Source: Trochalopteron elliotii
Taxonomy: Eukaryota; Chordata; Aves; Passeriformes; Leiothrichidae
Length of the DNA stretch: 64,000 nt
NCBI GenBank assembly: GCA_024734555.1
Contig: JANPWX010000161.1
Location: forward strand, 607,370-671,369
Reading direction: 5' to 3'
Part shown: piece by piece, positions 21,605 to 34,374 of the stretch
Numbering within the stretch: the stretch's first letter is position 1
Layout: each line of letters opens with the position of its first letter
Made by a program: the position numbers and the translations under genes
The notes under the pieces: generated by a model
What the model was told of the DNA's origin: nothing
What the model saw: only the letters and a program-made list of their open reading frames with translations
The model's database searches: none

Positions 21605-22050
21605 AAATGGAGTTTGGAATTGCAATATTTCAACAAAGCCAAATTTAATTTTTTGTTTGTTTGTTTCATTGTGTAACATAAAAAAATGTAATGAACATTT
21701 TACTACGAGCTAAGCAAATAGTTAATATTTCATTTTGAATAGCATACTTATGTTTATATTGGATTCTGGATATCAGAGTGCTGAAATCAGAGGTTAATCT
21801 GGTTCACCGCACTGAAAGAGATGCAAGTGCTGGAAAGCTTTCTGTTGACCTTGTGTCTTCATTTCTCCTGACTTTTCATTTCTAGTCCTCCCCATTTCTC
21901 AGTAAATTACTGAGAGAGAGCTCCTAGCTGTGTCTTACAGGCAGCAGAAGAAATGAAGCAGTGTAAAGTAGAGATAATACAGCCTGAGCAGCACTGTGTG
22001 CAATTAGGCTGTATAGCTGTGCACGCCTGGGCTTTCTGACTCATTGCATT
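21605..22050. promoter_or_regulatory. Candidate conserved non-coding element
   Basis: AT-rich, repeat-free block with ATTA/TAAT and octamer-like motifs, e.g. around 21680-21760 and 21910-22010. No exon structure. Its regulatory role is inferred from composition and position in a gene desert. Confidence 0.25.
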
Positions 22051-22574
22051 TCAGAGAGAAAAGCTGGGGAACAACCCCATTTCCCTGGCCTTTTAGAACC
22101 TATTTTGTTATTCTTGTCCAGATCTAGTTGGGTGATCTCCTGAAAAGTCCCACCTGAACTGCATTGCTTCTGTGAAAATCGGTGTGGCCACTGTGCCCAA
22201 ACTGGCAATAACAGCTCTGTGTGAAGATCTGCACTCAGAGACAAAAGGTCAACATCCCAGTGAAGGTGTTGGAATGTCCCCAGGCTCTCATCAGCATCCT
22301 CCAGCACACAGCTTGTCCCTCTGTCCTGGTGTTCCCTCCCTGCTGGGATGCTCTGTCCCACACAGTGGTCCCAGTGTCCATCCCTTAAGGATTTCTCATC
22401 ATCTCTTGGGCTTTGTTCTGCTGATCACCAGGCTCAAACTGCTTTCTGCCCACCTTATTTCCCATTTCTGCCCACCCTGAATCTTCTTCTTCCCCCTTTT
22501 CACCCAAATGAACTCTTCCTACAGAAATCTCGGTGTCTAGAGCTGTCTTGGCAAAAGACTTGGCCACTCTAAAG

Positions 22575-23215
22575 GGCTTCAGCAAAATGTGGAATATGCA
22601 AATAGTAATAATAATTATTGCTGGTAATGACAGGAGTAGCCTGGGATTTCTTTATTTTTTTTAGATTCCTCTGTCCTTTGCAGATGCCACTTTAATGCAA
22701 ATCAAACTTTGCGGATTGTGTTACCTATTGAAAAATAGTTTCAATTAGAAATTCAATTACACTGTCTTGGGGGGGATGGAACTGACAGTTTCTTTGAATT
22801 TTCCACGTTATAGAGGGCTCCAAAGTGCCATAAATCTGCTAATTGATTTCTGTACCTGTAATGTTTGATTAGGTGTATTTTATTGTCTTCTTGGTTTTAA
22901 TTAACCCCAGGCTTGTCAAAATGCTTCCACTGACAAAGGATATATGATGAACTGAGATAAACTCTATTAACAGAGGCTGACTTTTGTCAGTAATTGCTAT
23001 CATGCCTGAGAGTTATTAGAAATGATCACACACAAAGAAACTGTACTTTTGGTAACAACTTTTATGGGCTGTTATAAATCTGTTGATTGCCCCCTACACG
23101 CAGGAGATAAGCAACTGTGAATGACAAGGGGTCCGAGGGAAAATCCATCACTTTCTGGATGTCTTATAAATATGAAGAGTGACAAAACGGGAAGAGTTAT
23201 GAAGTTCAGAGTCAT
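22575..23215. promoter_or_regulatory. Candidate conserved non-coding element with two POU octamers
   Basis: Two perfect ATGCAAAT octamers at 22596-22603 and 22695-22702, followed by dense ATTA/TAAT cores (22740-22760, 22840-22920) and PBX-type TTGATT motifs (e.g. 23080-23090). No CR1 or LTR sequence and no open frame of note. Confidence 0.4.
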
Positions 23216-23934
23216 GAAGCACTTTTTCTAAGTGCTGAAAACAGAATGGATGCTAATGCACCCATAGCTGTCCCCATCAGAGAGCAGGAGGACTCTGGAG
23301 ACAAGGGCACGAGCAACCTCTGCTTGTGGTGAAGCAGAACGTTCTTACCTTGGCTGGGGAGCTCTGAAAGGCTGAGGTGGTGCTGAGATTTTTGTTTCTG
23401 GGCCTTTGGTTGGAGTTCAAGGCTGCCTTGGAGGGCAGGAACCCAACAGGGCCACGTCACTTGTGTCTGGAGACAGGGACAGGAGTGACGGGGTTGGTGA
23501 TGGGCAGCTTCTGCCCAAGAAGAAATTTGTGTATTTACTGGTACTCCATGTTCTTTGTGCTAGAAATGTTTGACCTAGGAATAGCTGGCAAACCATTTCT
23601 TGGACAAAACAGGAGAGAAGGGTTAATATCTCTATTTTTACTGATCTATCTCCCTGTAAGGGCTTTGTTTGTGTAGGATCTTCACACAGAAATGTATCTA
23701 AAAATACACAGAAGTCTGTGCATAAATATTTTGGGGTGAACTGCAGGTTCATCTATTGGAGCTCTCCATCTTTGAGTTCTGGAGCTCTGTGTGAATGGGG
23801 TGTGGATGCAGGTGCAGTCCTGAGAACACAAATGGGATTATACTGAGCAGGAGTAAAGCCACACAAAGCTGTGAAAAAGGGACAGGCTTTGTGCAAATTA
23901 TTCATTAATGTGAATACTCCCTACAAACACCAAT

Positions 23935-24078
23935 ACATTAATTTATAATTAAGGCGATGTTTATAAATGTCTTGGGGTTCTTTAAATATATATATATATA
24001 TATATTTGCTGACATTAATTTATAGTAAAGATGATGTTATAAATGTTTTGGGGTTTTTTTTAATATATACATCTATAT
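23935..24078 (+). repeat. Two-copy 77-bp tandem repeat around (AT)n
   Basis: 'acattaatttata' opens two copies at 23935 and 24012; each continues with 'gatgtt-ataaatgt-ttggggtt' and runs into an AT dinucleotide tract (23987-24005 in copy 1). The copies differ at several bases. Confidence 0.8.
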
Positions 24079-24079
24079 G

Positions 24080-27000
24080 TAGGGTGAGCACACAAAGTCC
24101 TCAGGAGCTGCAGAGATCTGTCCTCTGTTTTCTGCCAACTTCTGTCCAAGCTTTGGATACTCTTGGCTGGGCAATTTAAAGTTGCTTAATAGCTCTTTCT
24201 GTCTTGCTCAAAACAGTTATTTTTAGCTTGATTTTTTTTTTTTAATCTACAGCTGAGAGGGTATTTTAAACTGACCTTCATTTTCTTTGCTTCTTTTTCT
24301 AAGAATTATCCCAATGACTTGCAGTAGCATGAGTGGGCACAGAGAAAGGGGGAGCAGAGTGGAGCTTTCCCACCCAGAGGACACTGCAGTCCTAAAAGCT
24401 GCTTTACCTAAGAGCATTAGGATATTCAGCTTGTAATTAATATTTTGGGGAGCTCATAAAATACCTCTGGAGCTTGCAAGGTGCGAGATTCTCACATTGC
24501 TGTCTTAGTTTAGCCCAAAATGGATTTTCCCAGTGCTTGGGGGTTTTTGGAGAAGGGTAAAAGGGGCTGCTGTGTGTGGGTTTATTGGGAGGCACAGCTG
24601 GAAGTGTTGCCATGGGCATGGGCATCCTTCAGTTCCCAGGGAGAGGGATCCATTTGTTCTGCTGACCCTCAGAGGGTCTGGAAACTACATTCTGCTTGAA
24701 TCCCAGCTCCTGTGGATCACTGCCATGCAGGACACACAGGGCAGGTGGTCTTTGAATTGATAAAGTGAGAACTGTCACTGATTTCTGCAGCCTGACAGAG
24801 GATCTGCAGTGCTGGACCCCTGCCACGGCATGAGTGGGATTTTCTGTGGGATCCTCTGCTGCTGTGGGTGGGGAACTCCCACAGTTGTGAGTTGTGATCT
24901 GCCTTGATGTTGTCTGAAGGATTTTGTAAAGAATTAGAAGAGTCCTGGACATCCCAGATCTGGAGCTGTGGGAGTGTGAGTTGAGACCAGCAGGGGAGGG
25001 TGAGCTGAGAGCTAAGGATGCTCTGTTTTGAGGAGCTGAGGCACATCTTTTAGCCTTGGTGTATTGGGAATGGTTCTGCGGCCTGGAGAGCTCAAACTGA
25101 CCTGTTGTATGTGGTATCCCAGTGCTGTGTCATGGATTTTCAGCAGTCCCACCACTCCCATTAATGCCCCAAGGGGCTGTTGGTGGGTTTGGAAGCTGAA
25201 CCTTCTTTTTGGTTTGCCTTGGTTACACAGCTCTGTTCCAGAGATTCCATGCAAGTCTCGTGTGTGAGAGAGAGTGCACATATATCTATATTCCCTCTTG
25301 GGGCACGCTGAAAACAATCCATTTAGAAACCAGGTGTCCTTGTCTCTCTTGGCATCTGGTTAAATATCAGCCGAGTAAGAAAAGGTAAATCCTAGGATGC
25401 TTTAACAACTGCCGGGGCCGTGGAGCCCTGGGCTCCATCTGATGGGATTTGAAGGTCACGGTGGCTGCCCACGTGTGAAAGATGTGTCCTTATTCCCCAC
25501 AGATAAAAGAGACCGAAGGGATGTGACTGAAGGTGGCCCCAAAGCCAGACAGCCGCGCTTCATTTCAGGCTGCCGAGAGCAGAGGTCGCTGTTGAACTGG
25601 AAATGGAGCCCCTGCGCCTCTCCAGGGCCACCTTCCCTCTCCATTGTGTCCAGCCCCGAGACACCTCAGGCTGCTGGGTGAAAATCCTCAGCCCTTTGTA
25701 GGAATCCGCATAAAATCCCACAGGTTCTGAACTTGCTGCAAGTTGCCCAGGTGAATTCACGTCTAATTTCCAGCATTCCTCACTGCTTGGAAGCACCTTG
25801 GGTTTTAACTTATGTCTGGAGAAAAAGCAAATTAGAGTTTCCAGCAGAGACTGTGGATGCTTGTGCCTTTCTTCAGGAGGATGATCAGAAACGTTTGGCA
25901 AGATGGGACGCCATTGGCAGCAACAACCTGGGAAGTAAACAGGCTGTGCTTCACATCACCCCACTAATTCAGTATTCACAGCAGCCTGAGATCCAGCAGT
26001 TTGTTCTCAATTGGTTTATTACAGTCAATACTTATTATTTATAGATATGAAAGAGACAAGATCTGAGCCTTTTGATGTTGTAAATCGATACAGATCTGTT
26101 CACTCCCCGAAACTGCAGGGCCACAAATCCTTAGTTAAAACTTCAGCCTTTTGCCTAGACCAGTAAACTTAACATGGATATCTTTGTCTTGGCAGAAGCA
26201 AGACTGCCATTAATCCCCAAATCCTACAATTCCAGCAGAAGGCACTGTTTGGCAGGCAAGGTTAGTGTGGTGTGGTTATTTTGGCAAATGTGGACAGCCG
26301 GGACAGTCTCATGGAGAATTATCTGTATTTGTGTGGACCCGTTTAGTCCCTCTTTCCTTGGGAGCAGAAGTCTGTGTTCAAAGCAGTGGGAGTGCAGGAA
26401 ACACCGTGGTGTCTAAATAACTTGTAATGTTACTGCAGAGAAGGTCTGAGTTAATGATCCAGTTGATTTACAAGTCAACTGCATGACAACAGAAATTAAT
26501 ATTCGCTGATGAGTCAAACCCAGAGACTCTGAATTATTTTTTTTCCTCTCTAATGGCCCCATGTCAGATCTGTGTGGGAGTTCACACACCTGTGCATGGA
26601 TCAGAGGGTGTCTGGGGATAAAGGAGCATTTGATGAACTTTTGGAGTCTCCTGAAAAATACATTGTAAGAAATCTTGTGTGAAACTGTCCCAGTGCTGTG
26701 CTGTTCTGAAAACGTCTTCTAGTGCCAGTGATGAGTAGGTGGAAAAGGAGATCCCTGATCAAATGTGGTTTTGTTTAGGGGGCAAAATACAAGTAGCTGA
26801 GGGCAGATTCTGCTCTCTTTTTCTTCTGATTTATATTCTGCTAAAGTTGCACCATTGTAAAATCAGTGAGAGAAATGCTGGGGTTATTGGGGGAAGAAAG
26901 TGGCACTTTCATTTAAATTAGCTGATGTGTAGTTAAAAATGGGCTTTTCAGTGAAAGCTGCTGGCTGTGGCATATCCTTGGCACCAGGATGACTTTAGTC

Positions 27001-27135
27001 AGTCCAGCCCAGCCTGAGGAAGGAGAAAAACCCATAAAAGCAGAGATGTCCCACGTGCTGTGTCTGGGGGAGAGGTTGCATGGACAGTTTCCCATCAGCT
27101 TTGGGCCATGTGGGGAATAAGGACTTTCAGGAATT
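24080..27135. other. Intergenic, no gene seen
   Basis: No exon recognised. Two short AT-rich blocks that look constrained lie at 26020-26110 and 26440-26560. A CpG-containing stretch at 25400-25720 has an open frame on both strands but no known protein similarity. Confidence 0.45.
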
Positions 27136-27137
27136 GT

Positions 27138-27830
27138 GGCATCAGAGCATCATTACGATTGGAAAAGGCCTCTAAAGCCACACCCAACCACTCACCCAGC
27201 ACTAAACAATGTCCACAAGTGTTGCACCCACAAGTTTCTTTAATATATTCAGAGTTAGCAATTCCATGACTTCCCTGGGCAGCCTGTACCAGTACCTGAC
27301 CACCCTTTATGTGAAAAAGTTTTTCCTACTGTCCAACCTAAACCTTCTCAGATGTGACTTAGGATCTCCTCTCCTCCTATTGCTTGCTCTTGGGAGAAGA
27401 AACCAATGCCCACCTGTCCACAGCCTCCTTTCAGGTGGTTGTGGAGAGTGATAAAGTCCCCTTTTTCTCCAGGCTGAGCCCTCCCAGCTTCCTCAGCCCC
27501 TCCTGGTGCTCCAGACCCTTCCCCAGCTCTGTTCCCTTCTCTGGACACACTCCAGCCCCTCAATGTCCCTCTTGCAGTGAGGGGGGCAGAACTGGGCACA
27601 GCATTTGAGGTGTGTCCTCACCAGTGCCCAGCACAGGGGGACAATCCCTGCCCTGGGCCTGCTGGTCACACTATGGCTGGGACAGTCCAGCTGCCCTTGG
27701 CCTTCTTGGCCACCTGGGCTTTGCCAAAACCACCACCCCCAGGCCCTTTCCAGCCACTCTGCCTGCAGCCTGCAGCACTGCAGGGGTTGTTGAACCAGAG
27801 GGCTGGACCCTCCTTTGTCCCTCCTTGCAC
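27138..27830 (-). repeat. Longest CR1 LINE copy in the window, minus orientation
   Basis: About 690 bases of CR1 3' sequence read in reverse. Landmarks on the plus strand are 'cattacgattggaaaaggcc', 'ttccctgggcagcctgtacc', 'tccaggctgagccctcccag', 'ccagtgcccagcacaggggg', then 'cactgcaggggttgttgaac' near the 5' end. Frameshifts and stops remove any coding ability. Confidence 0.92.
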
Positions 27831-30420
27831 TGGACATCTTTTTTCTCAGAGAAAACAGGGAGAGGAGCTTGTTGGAGCTCTTTGTTCTGCCGCTCAGCAC
27901 TGGCAGGGACTGGATGCAAATAACTCCTCAAAGAGGTGTAAGATCCAGAGTTCCTGGCCCTGCTTTCTGCTCTCCAAGGCCCAGCAAGGTCTGTGCCATC
28001 CCCAGGCTGTCCCTTGCCTGTGGCTTCCCTGGCAGAGCCAGTACTTAGCAAAACTCCTGTAATAGCCTTTATGCTCTTAACCCAATTTCCTTCCAAACTG
28101 CCATATGCTGTGAGCTTTGGGAGGGATTGAGAACATGAGAAGGCTGCTCTTTTAAATCCCACAGAAAGGAGGAAAAGTGGCATTCTGAGTGCCTGCAGGC
28201 AAGGAGTAGAGGAATCTCATATGGGTTTGGGGGCAGGAAAACCCATGTGCCCTCGCCAAACTGAAGCCTGCCTCCCCCAGTTTTCCTGCAGAGTTTCCTA
28301 AGCAGTTTTCCTAATCAGAGAAAATGTGAGGGAAGCCCCACTTGCTGCTCTGCTGTCACGTTGGGGGATGCTCTGAGATGCTGCTGAAACTTGTGAAGAA
28401 ATGAGACCACGCAGAGGGTGATGAGCTCCAGAGAAGAACCAGATGCTGCAGAGATGGAGCTGAGCCTCCTGCTGAGTAACCACTTCCCTCCCTGCCAGTG
28501 GGAGATCTATCCCAGCTGTTAGGGAGGCTTTTGGAGGGTGCTGAGCCAGCCAGGTGCTGTCTTCTGAATCACTGCTGTGGCATGTGATAGGAGTTAGTGT
28601 TTAATTGGGGAGTTAAAGCCCTTAGATTGGACAAGGTAAGGAAAACTTCAAGTGCTGGGTCAGAGGCAGCCTTCTGGCAGCCACGTTGGGGAGCTGGAGA
28701 TCCTAGAATTAGGATTGGAAGGTCTACATGAGACAGGATCAACCCTTTTCAGGACTTGCAGAGTTGTGCTGAAACCCTCTTTTCCAGATGGTTTGGTGAC
28801 AGTGTGTGTGTGTGCTGTCCCTCAGTCTGGATCAGCACGTGAGGCTCTGGTGGCTGCCACATGGAGCTCAGCCCTGCCTGGGCCAGCAAAGGGAGCAGTG
28901 CCCTGTGGCCAGAATGCCTCCATATGGATGAGAAATAAGAGTCTGTCTCCATAGCTGTGGGTGGACTTTGTGCAATGAAGCTGAAACACCAGAAGGTAGG
29001 ATTTCATGTGTTTGTACAGAAGGTCTGTGCCCAGTGCATAAACAGATTAAAACTGGACCTATTTTTTCACACCTGATCTTTGATACTGGGGGTTTTGTAG
29101 CCTTGTGCAGAGGGTGTTGCATCACAGCACCAGGGTAATGAGGGAAAAAACATGCTCTGTCTCCTGCTTTGGGAGGTCTACGAGTTATTCTGCATTTAGA
29201 GAGTGCCTGAGATCCTTTGTTGCATCTGTGGTTGAAGGACAAAGTGCAGTGATGGAAACAGTTCTGAGATGCAAGATCCAGAGGTCAATTAGTGAATGAG
29301 CAGGGATAAGAAAATGGAGGTTGAAAAAGAGTCAAAGATATTTACAGCCTGCATGGCCTTCCCTCTCCTGGTGCTTTATTTTTAATGGCTTGCTGCTTTT
29401 ACCTCTCTTTGTTTAATGAATATATTGCTGAGTTATTGGAAGCGCAAACTGCATCCAAAAGCAGGACACTCAGGGTTTATTATATTCATATAACTCAAAA
29501 CCAGCCAAATTGATTTTTTTTTTCTTTTTTCTTTCCCCCTCCTCCTCCACCACCTCATTTTTAAACCTTGCAGCAGGCTCCGTGGCAGTGACAGGTGTGA
29601 GACTGACAGCACTGGAGATGAGAAGCTGTGTTTAGGTGGTGGGGAGAGCACCCTGTTTTCCTCCCCTGGTGCTTTATTCCCCTCCAGCCACCTCTCCCTG
29701 TGGCTTGGGGCAGAGGCAATCCTTGGTTTTCAGCTTCCCAGTGCTGCTGGAAGGGCTGTGGGGAGCTGGGGCTGTCCCTCTCAGTGTTCCCAGCTTGGCT
29801 TTGAGCCACTGTGGTCACCTGCCCTTGTATGACCAGAGTGTGGATGCAGTGGGACATCCTTGGTCACCACAGCACAGTGTGAACTTGCAGCTCTGCAAAG
29901 GCTGCTGGACCTGGAGCTGCTGTGGTGGCTGCAGGGAGTGAGGAGCTTGTAGGGAACAAAACATTTGAAACGGTTTCTCTGGGTGGTGTTTTTTAAAAAA
30001 GCACCTCTGTGAGTCTCCAGGTCATTGCTCTGTCCAGGCAGTGAAGTGACTGATTCTGATGTGGCAGAATCGGCTATATTTGGTGGTTTCTGCCCTCTCT
30101 TGGGGCTGTTCTCCTGGCTGCTGGAACAGGGATGGATGTGGCAGCAAAATGTAGGACAATTTTTGGAGCCACAACAGCTGCTGGACTCTGGGACTTTGTC
30201 CCGCAGCCACCCCATCTCTCTGATGGGAGTGCAGCACCCGTGGGCTTCAGGGACAAGCCTGCCCTATCCTCCTGGGATGGAAAAGGGGCAGGGGAGGAAA
30301 CCAGGGGCTGGGAAGATCTTTGCTCCTGGAGGGAAATAAAGGAACCCACCCTCAGTATGAAGCAGCGAGAGGTTTCCAGCTCAGCCCTGGTTAATGAGGG
30401 CATTTTGATCTACAATTGTT
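27831..30420. other. Intergenic, no gene seen
   Basis: GC-moderate unique sequence. Overlapping open frames on both strands occur where stops are rare, but none resembles a known protein or is framed by convincing splice sites. Confidence 0.45.
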
Positions 30421-30429
30421 GACTGCAGA

Positions 30430-30790
30430 AAGAGCCTCCCTGATAAAAGGGGGAAGAGATGTCCTGGGGGAGAGGGTCGCTGAATATGCATGGCCCCGGG
30501 TCTCTTTGTTTAGCTGATATCTGACTATATTTATTCTTCTAGATTACACATTCTGACTGCGGAACAAAGGGCTGGCAGGAGCTGCTCTCTTGTGCTTAAT
30601 AATTTGAGTGAATTTACATTTCAATGCAGCCCTGTGCCACTTCCCACCCCCCGTGGAAAGAGCAGAATTTCCCTGTTGCGGGGAGGGGGGAAAAGAAACT
30701 CCCACCGCAGTGGCCAGGCTGGGAGATTTATTGCGGCTCCTCTCTGAATTTATTCCTCGCGAATCCTGCACACGTGTGCCCACCCGCCTG
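30430..30790. promoter_or_regulatory. Candidate conserved non-coding element
   Basis: Repeat-free block with homeobox cores (TTAATAATTTGAG near 30596), TATGCAT near 30485 and CpGs kept toward 30680-30780. Composition contrasts with flanking DNA. Function inferred. Confidence 0.3.
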
Positions 30791-30888
30791 ATGCAGAGAT
30801 GTTTTCCTCCCCACTCCAGACTTGCTCAGCCAACTCTGCCTGCCCCACCTCCCTGCTGAGCACTGTGATTCATCCTCAAGTAATTAAC

Positions 30889-30906
30889 CAGCAGCAGCAG
30901 CAGCAC
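30889..30906 (+). repeat. Short (CAG)5 triplet run
   Basis: Five CAG units right after 'aagtaattaac'. Non-coding context. Confidence 0.85.
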
Positions 30907-31349
30907 AGAAAGTACCTGCCTCGGCAGAAGTGTGAAAAACACATCTACACCTAACGGGAACCGGACTGAAGGTTTCCACTTGGAGTGACACCCAGGGAGC
31001 TGCAAAGTGACAAAAAGGCAGAGTTGCCAAAACTCCCCAAACGCGGCGTGGTTTCTATGCAACGTCCTTTTCACTGTGCTTTGGGAACTGCAAGTACAAA
31101 ACCCCCGTTTGCTGAGTCAGAGTTAGTTATGGGGGCCGTGGAGGTGGCAGGTTTTTCACTTGCTGCTCTGACCAGGATCCTTGGATCTCTGCCTGCAGCG
31201 AGTGGTTTGACCCGTTTGGCTCATCCTTTGCTCCCCAGCTGAATTTTCCCTGTTCTGCATCCCTGAGCTTATCTCAGAGTATGATTTGGTGTCCCTGCAC
31301 AGGCCCAGGATCCTGTGTTGGCTGCCACCCACTCCTTACTGAGTCCCAA

Positions 31350-31660
31350 TCCTGCAGTTTAATGTTAGGAGGGCTGCATCATTTTCTCTTGCCTGCCTGA
31401 TAATAACTTTGCAGGGACTTTATATGCTGATAACCTCAGCATGCTACACTCCATTTGGGTCTCTCACCACCAGCTGCTCTGCATCAGCCCATTATAACAA
31501 ATTTTGATAATAGGCACAGCTCCTCATTGCTGTTTTAGAGGACATCTCTGTTTTTCTTGAGCTTCTTAGGCTGGGCTTTGGGGCCATGAGCACAGGACCT
31601 CACTCTTTGAAGTTTGCATGTTGAGATGTGGCTCAATTAATATTTTCTTTTACTTGCTAT
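31350..31660. promoter_or_regulatory. Candidate conserved non-coding element
   Basis: Repeat-free sequence with repeated GATAA/TGATAA motifs (e.g. 31400-31435, 31505-31515) and ATTA cores. It has no open frame of note. Low confidence, from composition only. Confidence 0.22.
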
Positions 31661-32454
31661 TCTAAGTCCCACAGTGTCTCACATGGTGCAAAATAAGATG
31701 GACCCTCTGTGCTCTTGGGGCTGAAGAAGCAGAACATGAGGAAAGTGCAGCCTCAGATGTATCTGAGCACAGCAGCAGCCTCTTCCAGAAGCTCATTACA
31801 CCTGAACTTGTGCCTTTGGGCAGCCAGGGGACAGGTACTTTTGTCCTGAATTCTTTTCTTGCCATCTTTTTCCTCCTCTTCGAGTTTGTGTGAGGACCTG
31901 TGTGTGGGAGATGGGAGTTGTTGAGCTGTGAGCTGCCCAAGGCTCCCACGTGGGAGAGAAGTCAGCTTCCAGCAGGCTCCACATGTGTGACCCGTGGCTT
32001 TTAACACATCCATTTCAGGCCTTCATTGCAACCTGAGCTGCAAAACAACTTGGAAATGGGTTTTATAGCTGTGTTTCACCACTCCTATGTACTCGGGAAT
32101 GTGTTGAGCTCTCTGTGGATGTGTGTCCCTGTACTGCCCAGAGCTGAATTCCTGGCTCTGCAGAGAGCCAGGCAATGATCCCAACTTAGCCAGTAAGAGC
32201 TTGTGCACGTGATGCTGCTCTTCTTTCTGCTGACATTTCTAGATGTTGGTGTTCTGCAATGCAGAATGTAGGAAAAAACCTTTGAGGAGCATGGGCAGAA
32301 CCAGGACCTTGCCCTGCGTCCTGCTCCAGCACGACAGAGGGAATTTCCTGCCCTGTGTAAACGGTGAAACAGTGTGTGGCTGTCAGCAGTTGTGTCTGAA
32401 ATGCCTGCTGGAGCAGGTAGCTGTGTTTATTTTAATGGCTGGGTGTACACATTC

Positions 32455-32560
32455 ATTATTTCTCACTGGTTTAGCATTGTGTACATGCACAAACGTGGAA
32501 CCATACATATGTATGTTCCATATCACACACACATACACACCCTGCAACACACACCAGCAC
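32455..32560 (+). repeat. CA-rich microsatellite relic
   Basis: Interrupted CA and TATG units, including 'catacatatgtatg' and 'cacacacacatacacac'. Confidence 0.7.
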
Positions 32561-33701
32561 AATGCAGCACGAAACCAGGGGGCTTTTGCCTCTCTTAATT
32601 ACCTAATTATACTGATTCTTACATCCTGTACATCTTGGTTTTATCTGAACTTTCCAGAAGGTGTAAGCAATACACATCTTGTCACATCCCATTTTCACAC
32701 TAGCGCTGTTGCTGTACGAACCATTGCTCGAAATAAAACACGACGAGAATAGGCAGCCATCTGTCTGGGAAGCACATGCAGTCCCAGATGGCAGCTCCTC
32801 TCCTGCTTGCTGCTAGCAGAGTCCTCTGCCTGAGGAACACAGCAGAAATGTGTAACAGTTCAGCAGGGATATGTAGAACGTGTGGTCCTCCCCCGGGCTG
32901 GGGCTCGGGGCCCTCCAGCGATGGGAGGGGAGGGAAACTTGAAACTTGGAGCACGGAGCCCGTCCCTAAGGAGGGCAGGTGTTCATCTCACTCACAGCAA
33001 CCTCTCTGTGCTCAGCTCTCTGGGAGCCAGGTTCCTCATCCCGTCTGTCTCTGTGTGAATATTCCTTTGGAATAGTGTAGTGGGGGCCTGATGGAAAAGA
33101 GTCCACAGGACCTTGTTGGGTGAAGCTGCAGGGAGGTAAAAGCCCCTGAGCAGCTCTCTCTGTACTGTTCACACAACAAGTGACTCTGCTTGGTTTGCAG
33201 GCCCCCAAGAACTGACACATGCCAACCTCCAAGGGTCACAAAGCCAGTTTCCCTCGAGCAAGGAGCTGCCCTGTGTGGTTCAGGACAAGTGACACTGCTG
33301 CCTCCCCTCAGCCAGTGCCACTTGTGAAACTACAGCATGGGAATGTCTTTCCTGCAAACAGAAGTGAATGGTGATGAAATACCTCTACTTAGCAAAGCTT
33401 GGTCATTTCTGCTGGACCTGGTGTCCAGAGATTGCTTCCAGTGATCAAAAAAAGCCCAAGAATGTTTTAAGCACCAAGTCTGGGAGTGGCTCGGTGAGAA
33501 TGCAGCTTCCTTATTCTTTGAACTTTCTGCCCCTGCATGCAGTTTTTAATCTGGCCTGAGGGAGGGATAAAGGATATCGGGACAGGTTTCTACAGAACTG
33601 AAGAATACAGAAGAAATTATCACAAAAGGAATGACAGCCCTTGGGAGAGGCACCCAAAGCCATCAGCTTGTTGGCTGTGTCTTTCACTACAGACTTTAGA
33701 A

Positions 33702-33899
33702 GACCTGAGCACTGGTCCTGTGAACCAATTAAGAATTTCCTTGTAATTTTGCTTTGCAAAATCATCTCCTTCCTGGATTCCAGTTTTCTGGAAGAAAAAG
33801 AAGAGCTGAGCAATGGTTCTGTGGAACAATTAAGAATTTCCTTATCTTCTTATCATTTTGCTTTGCAAAATCATCTCTCTCGGTTTCAGTTTTCTGGGA
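33702..33899 (+). repeat. Two-copy tandem duplication, about 100-bp unit
   Basis: Copy 1 (33702-33793) and copy 2 (33803-33899) share 'caattaagaatttcctt', 'tttgctttgcaaaatcatct' and 'cagttttctgg' in order. Copy 2 carries an 8-base insertion (cttcttat). Not a known transposon. Confidence 0.85.
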
Positions 33900-34049
33900 T
33901 GTCTTTCAAGACTGTCCCCATTCCCAGAAAATCCTTTGCACCATATAGTGACTTTTTAACCTCGTGATAGCAGTTCCCATCTGCAGTTTTTCCACTGGGA
34001 GGCTCATGGATGTGGTATTTTGCTGCAGAGCTTGGCACAAGCCCTTTTG

Positions 34050-34290
34050 TACAGGGCAAAGCTGCCATGGGCAGGGCACCTTCCACCATCCCAGATTTCT
34101 CCAAGTTCCATCCAAACTGGCCTTGAACCCTTCCAGGGATGGGGCAGCCACAGCTTCTTCTCTGGGCAACCTGTGTCAGGGCCTCCCCACCCTCACAGGG
34201 AAGAGCTTCTTCCTAATATCTAATCTTCATCTAATATCTTCTTAAAGATCTAATCTAAACCTAATATCTTCCCACTATCTAATCTAAACC
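34050..34290 (-). repeat. CR1 3' end with internal 'taatatct' expansion
   Basis: Reverse CR1 tail: 'ccatgggcagggcaccttcc', 'ccagggatggggcagccaca', 'ccaccctcacagggaagagc'. The expected single 'taatatctaatctaaacc' end is reiterated about four times at 34213-34290. Confidence 0.88.
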
Positions 34291-34374
34291 ACTCACATGG
34301 TCAGGAGGAAAGACAGTGCAGGCAGGAAAGGTCCTGCTGAGATTGTGCAGAGGGTCAGATTGTTTTGGATGCAG

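Noticed and set aside
25442..25681. Possible exon after an AG acceptor near 25502
   Set aside because: The translated product is not recognisable and there is no matching neighbouring exon.
27577..28183. Overlapping frames on both strands near 27.6-28.2 kb
   Set aside because: Most of the interval is a minus-oriented CR1 remnant with several stops in the true CR1 frame.
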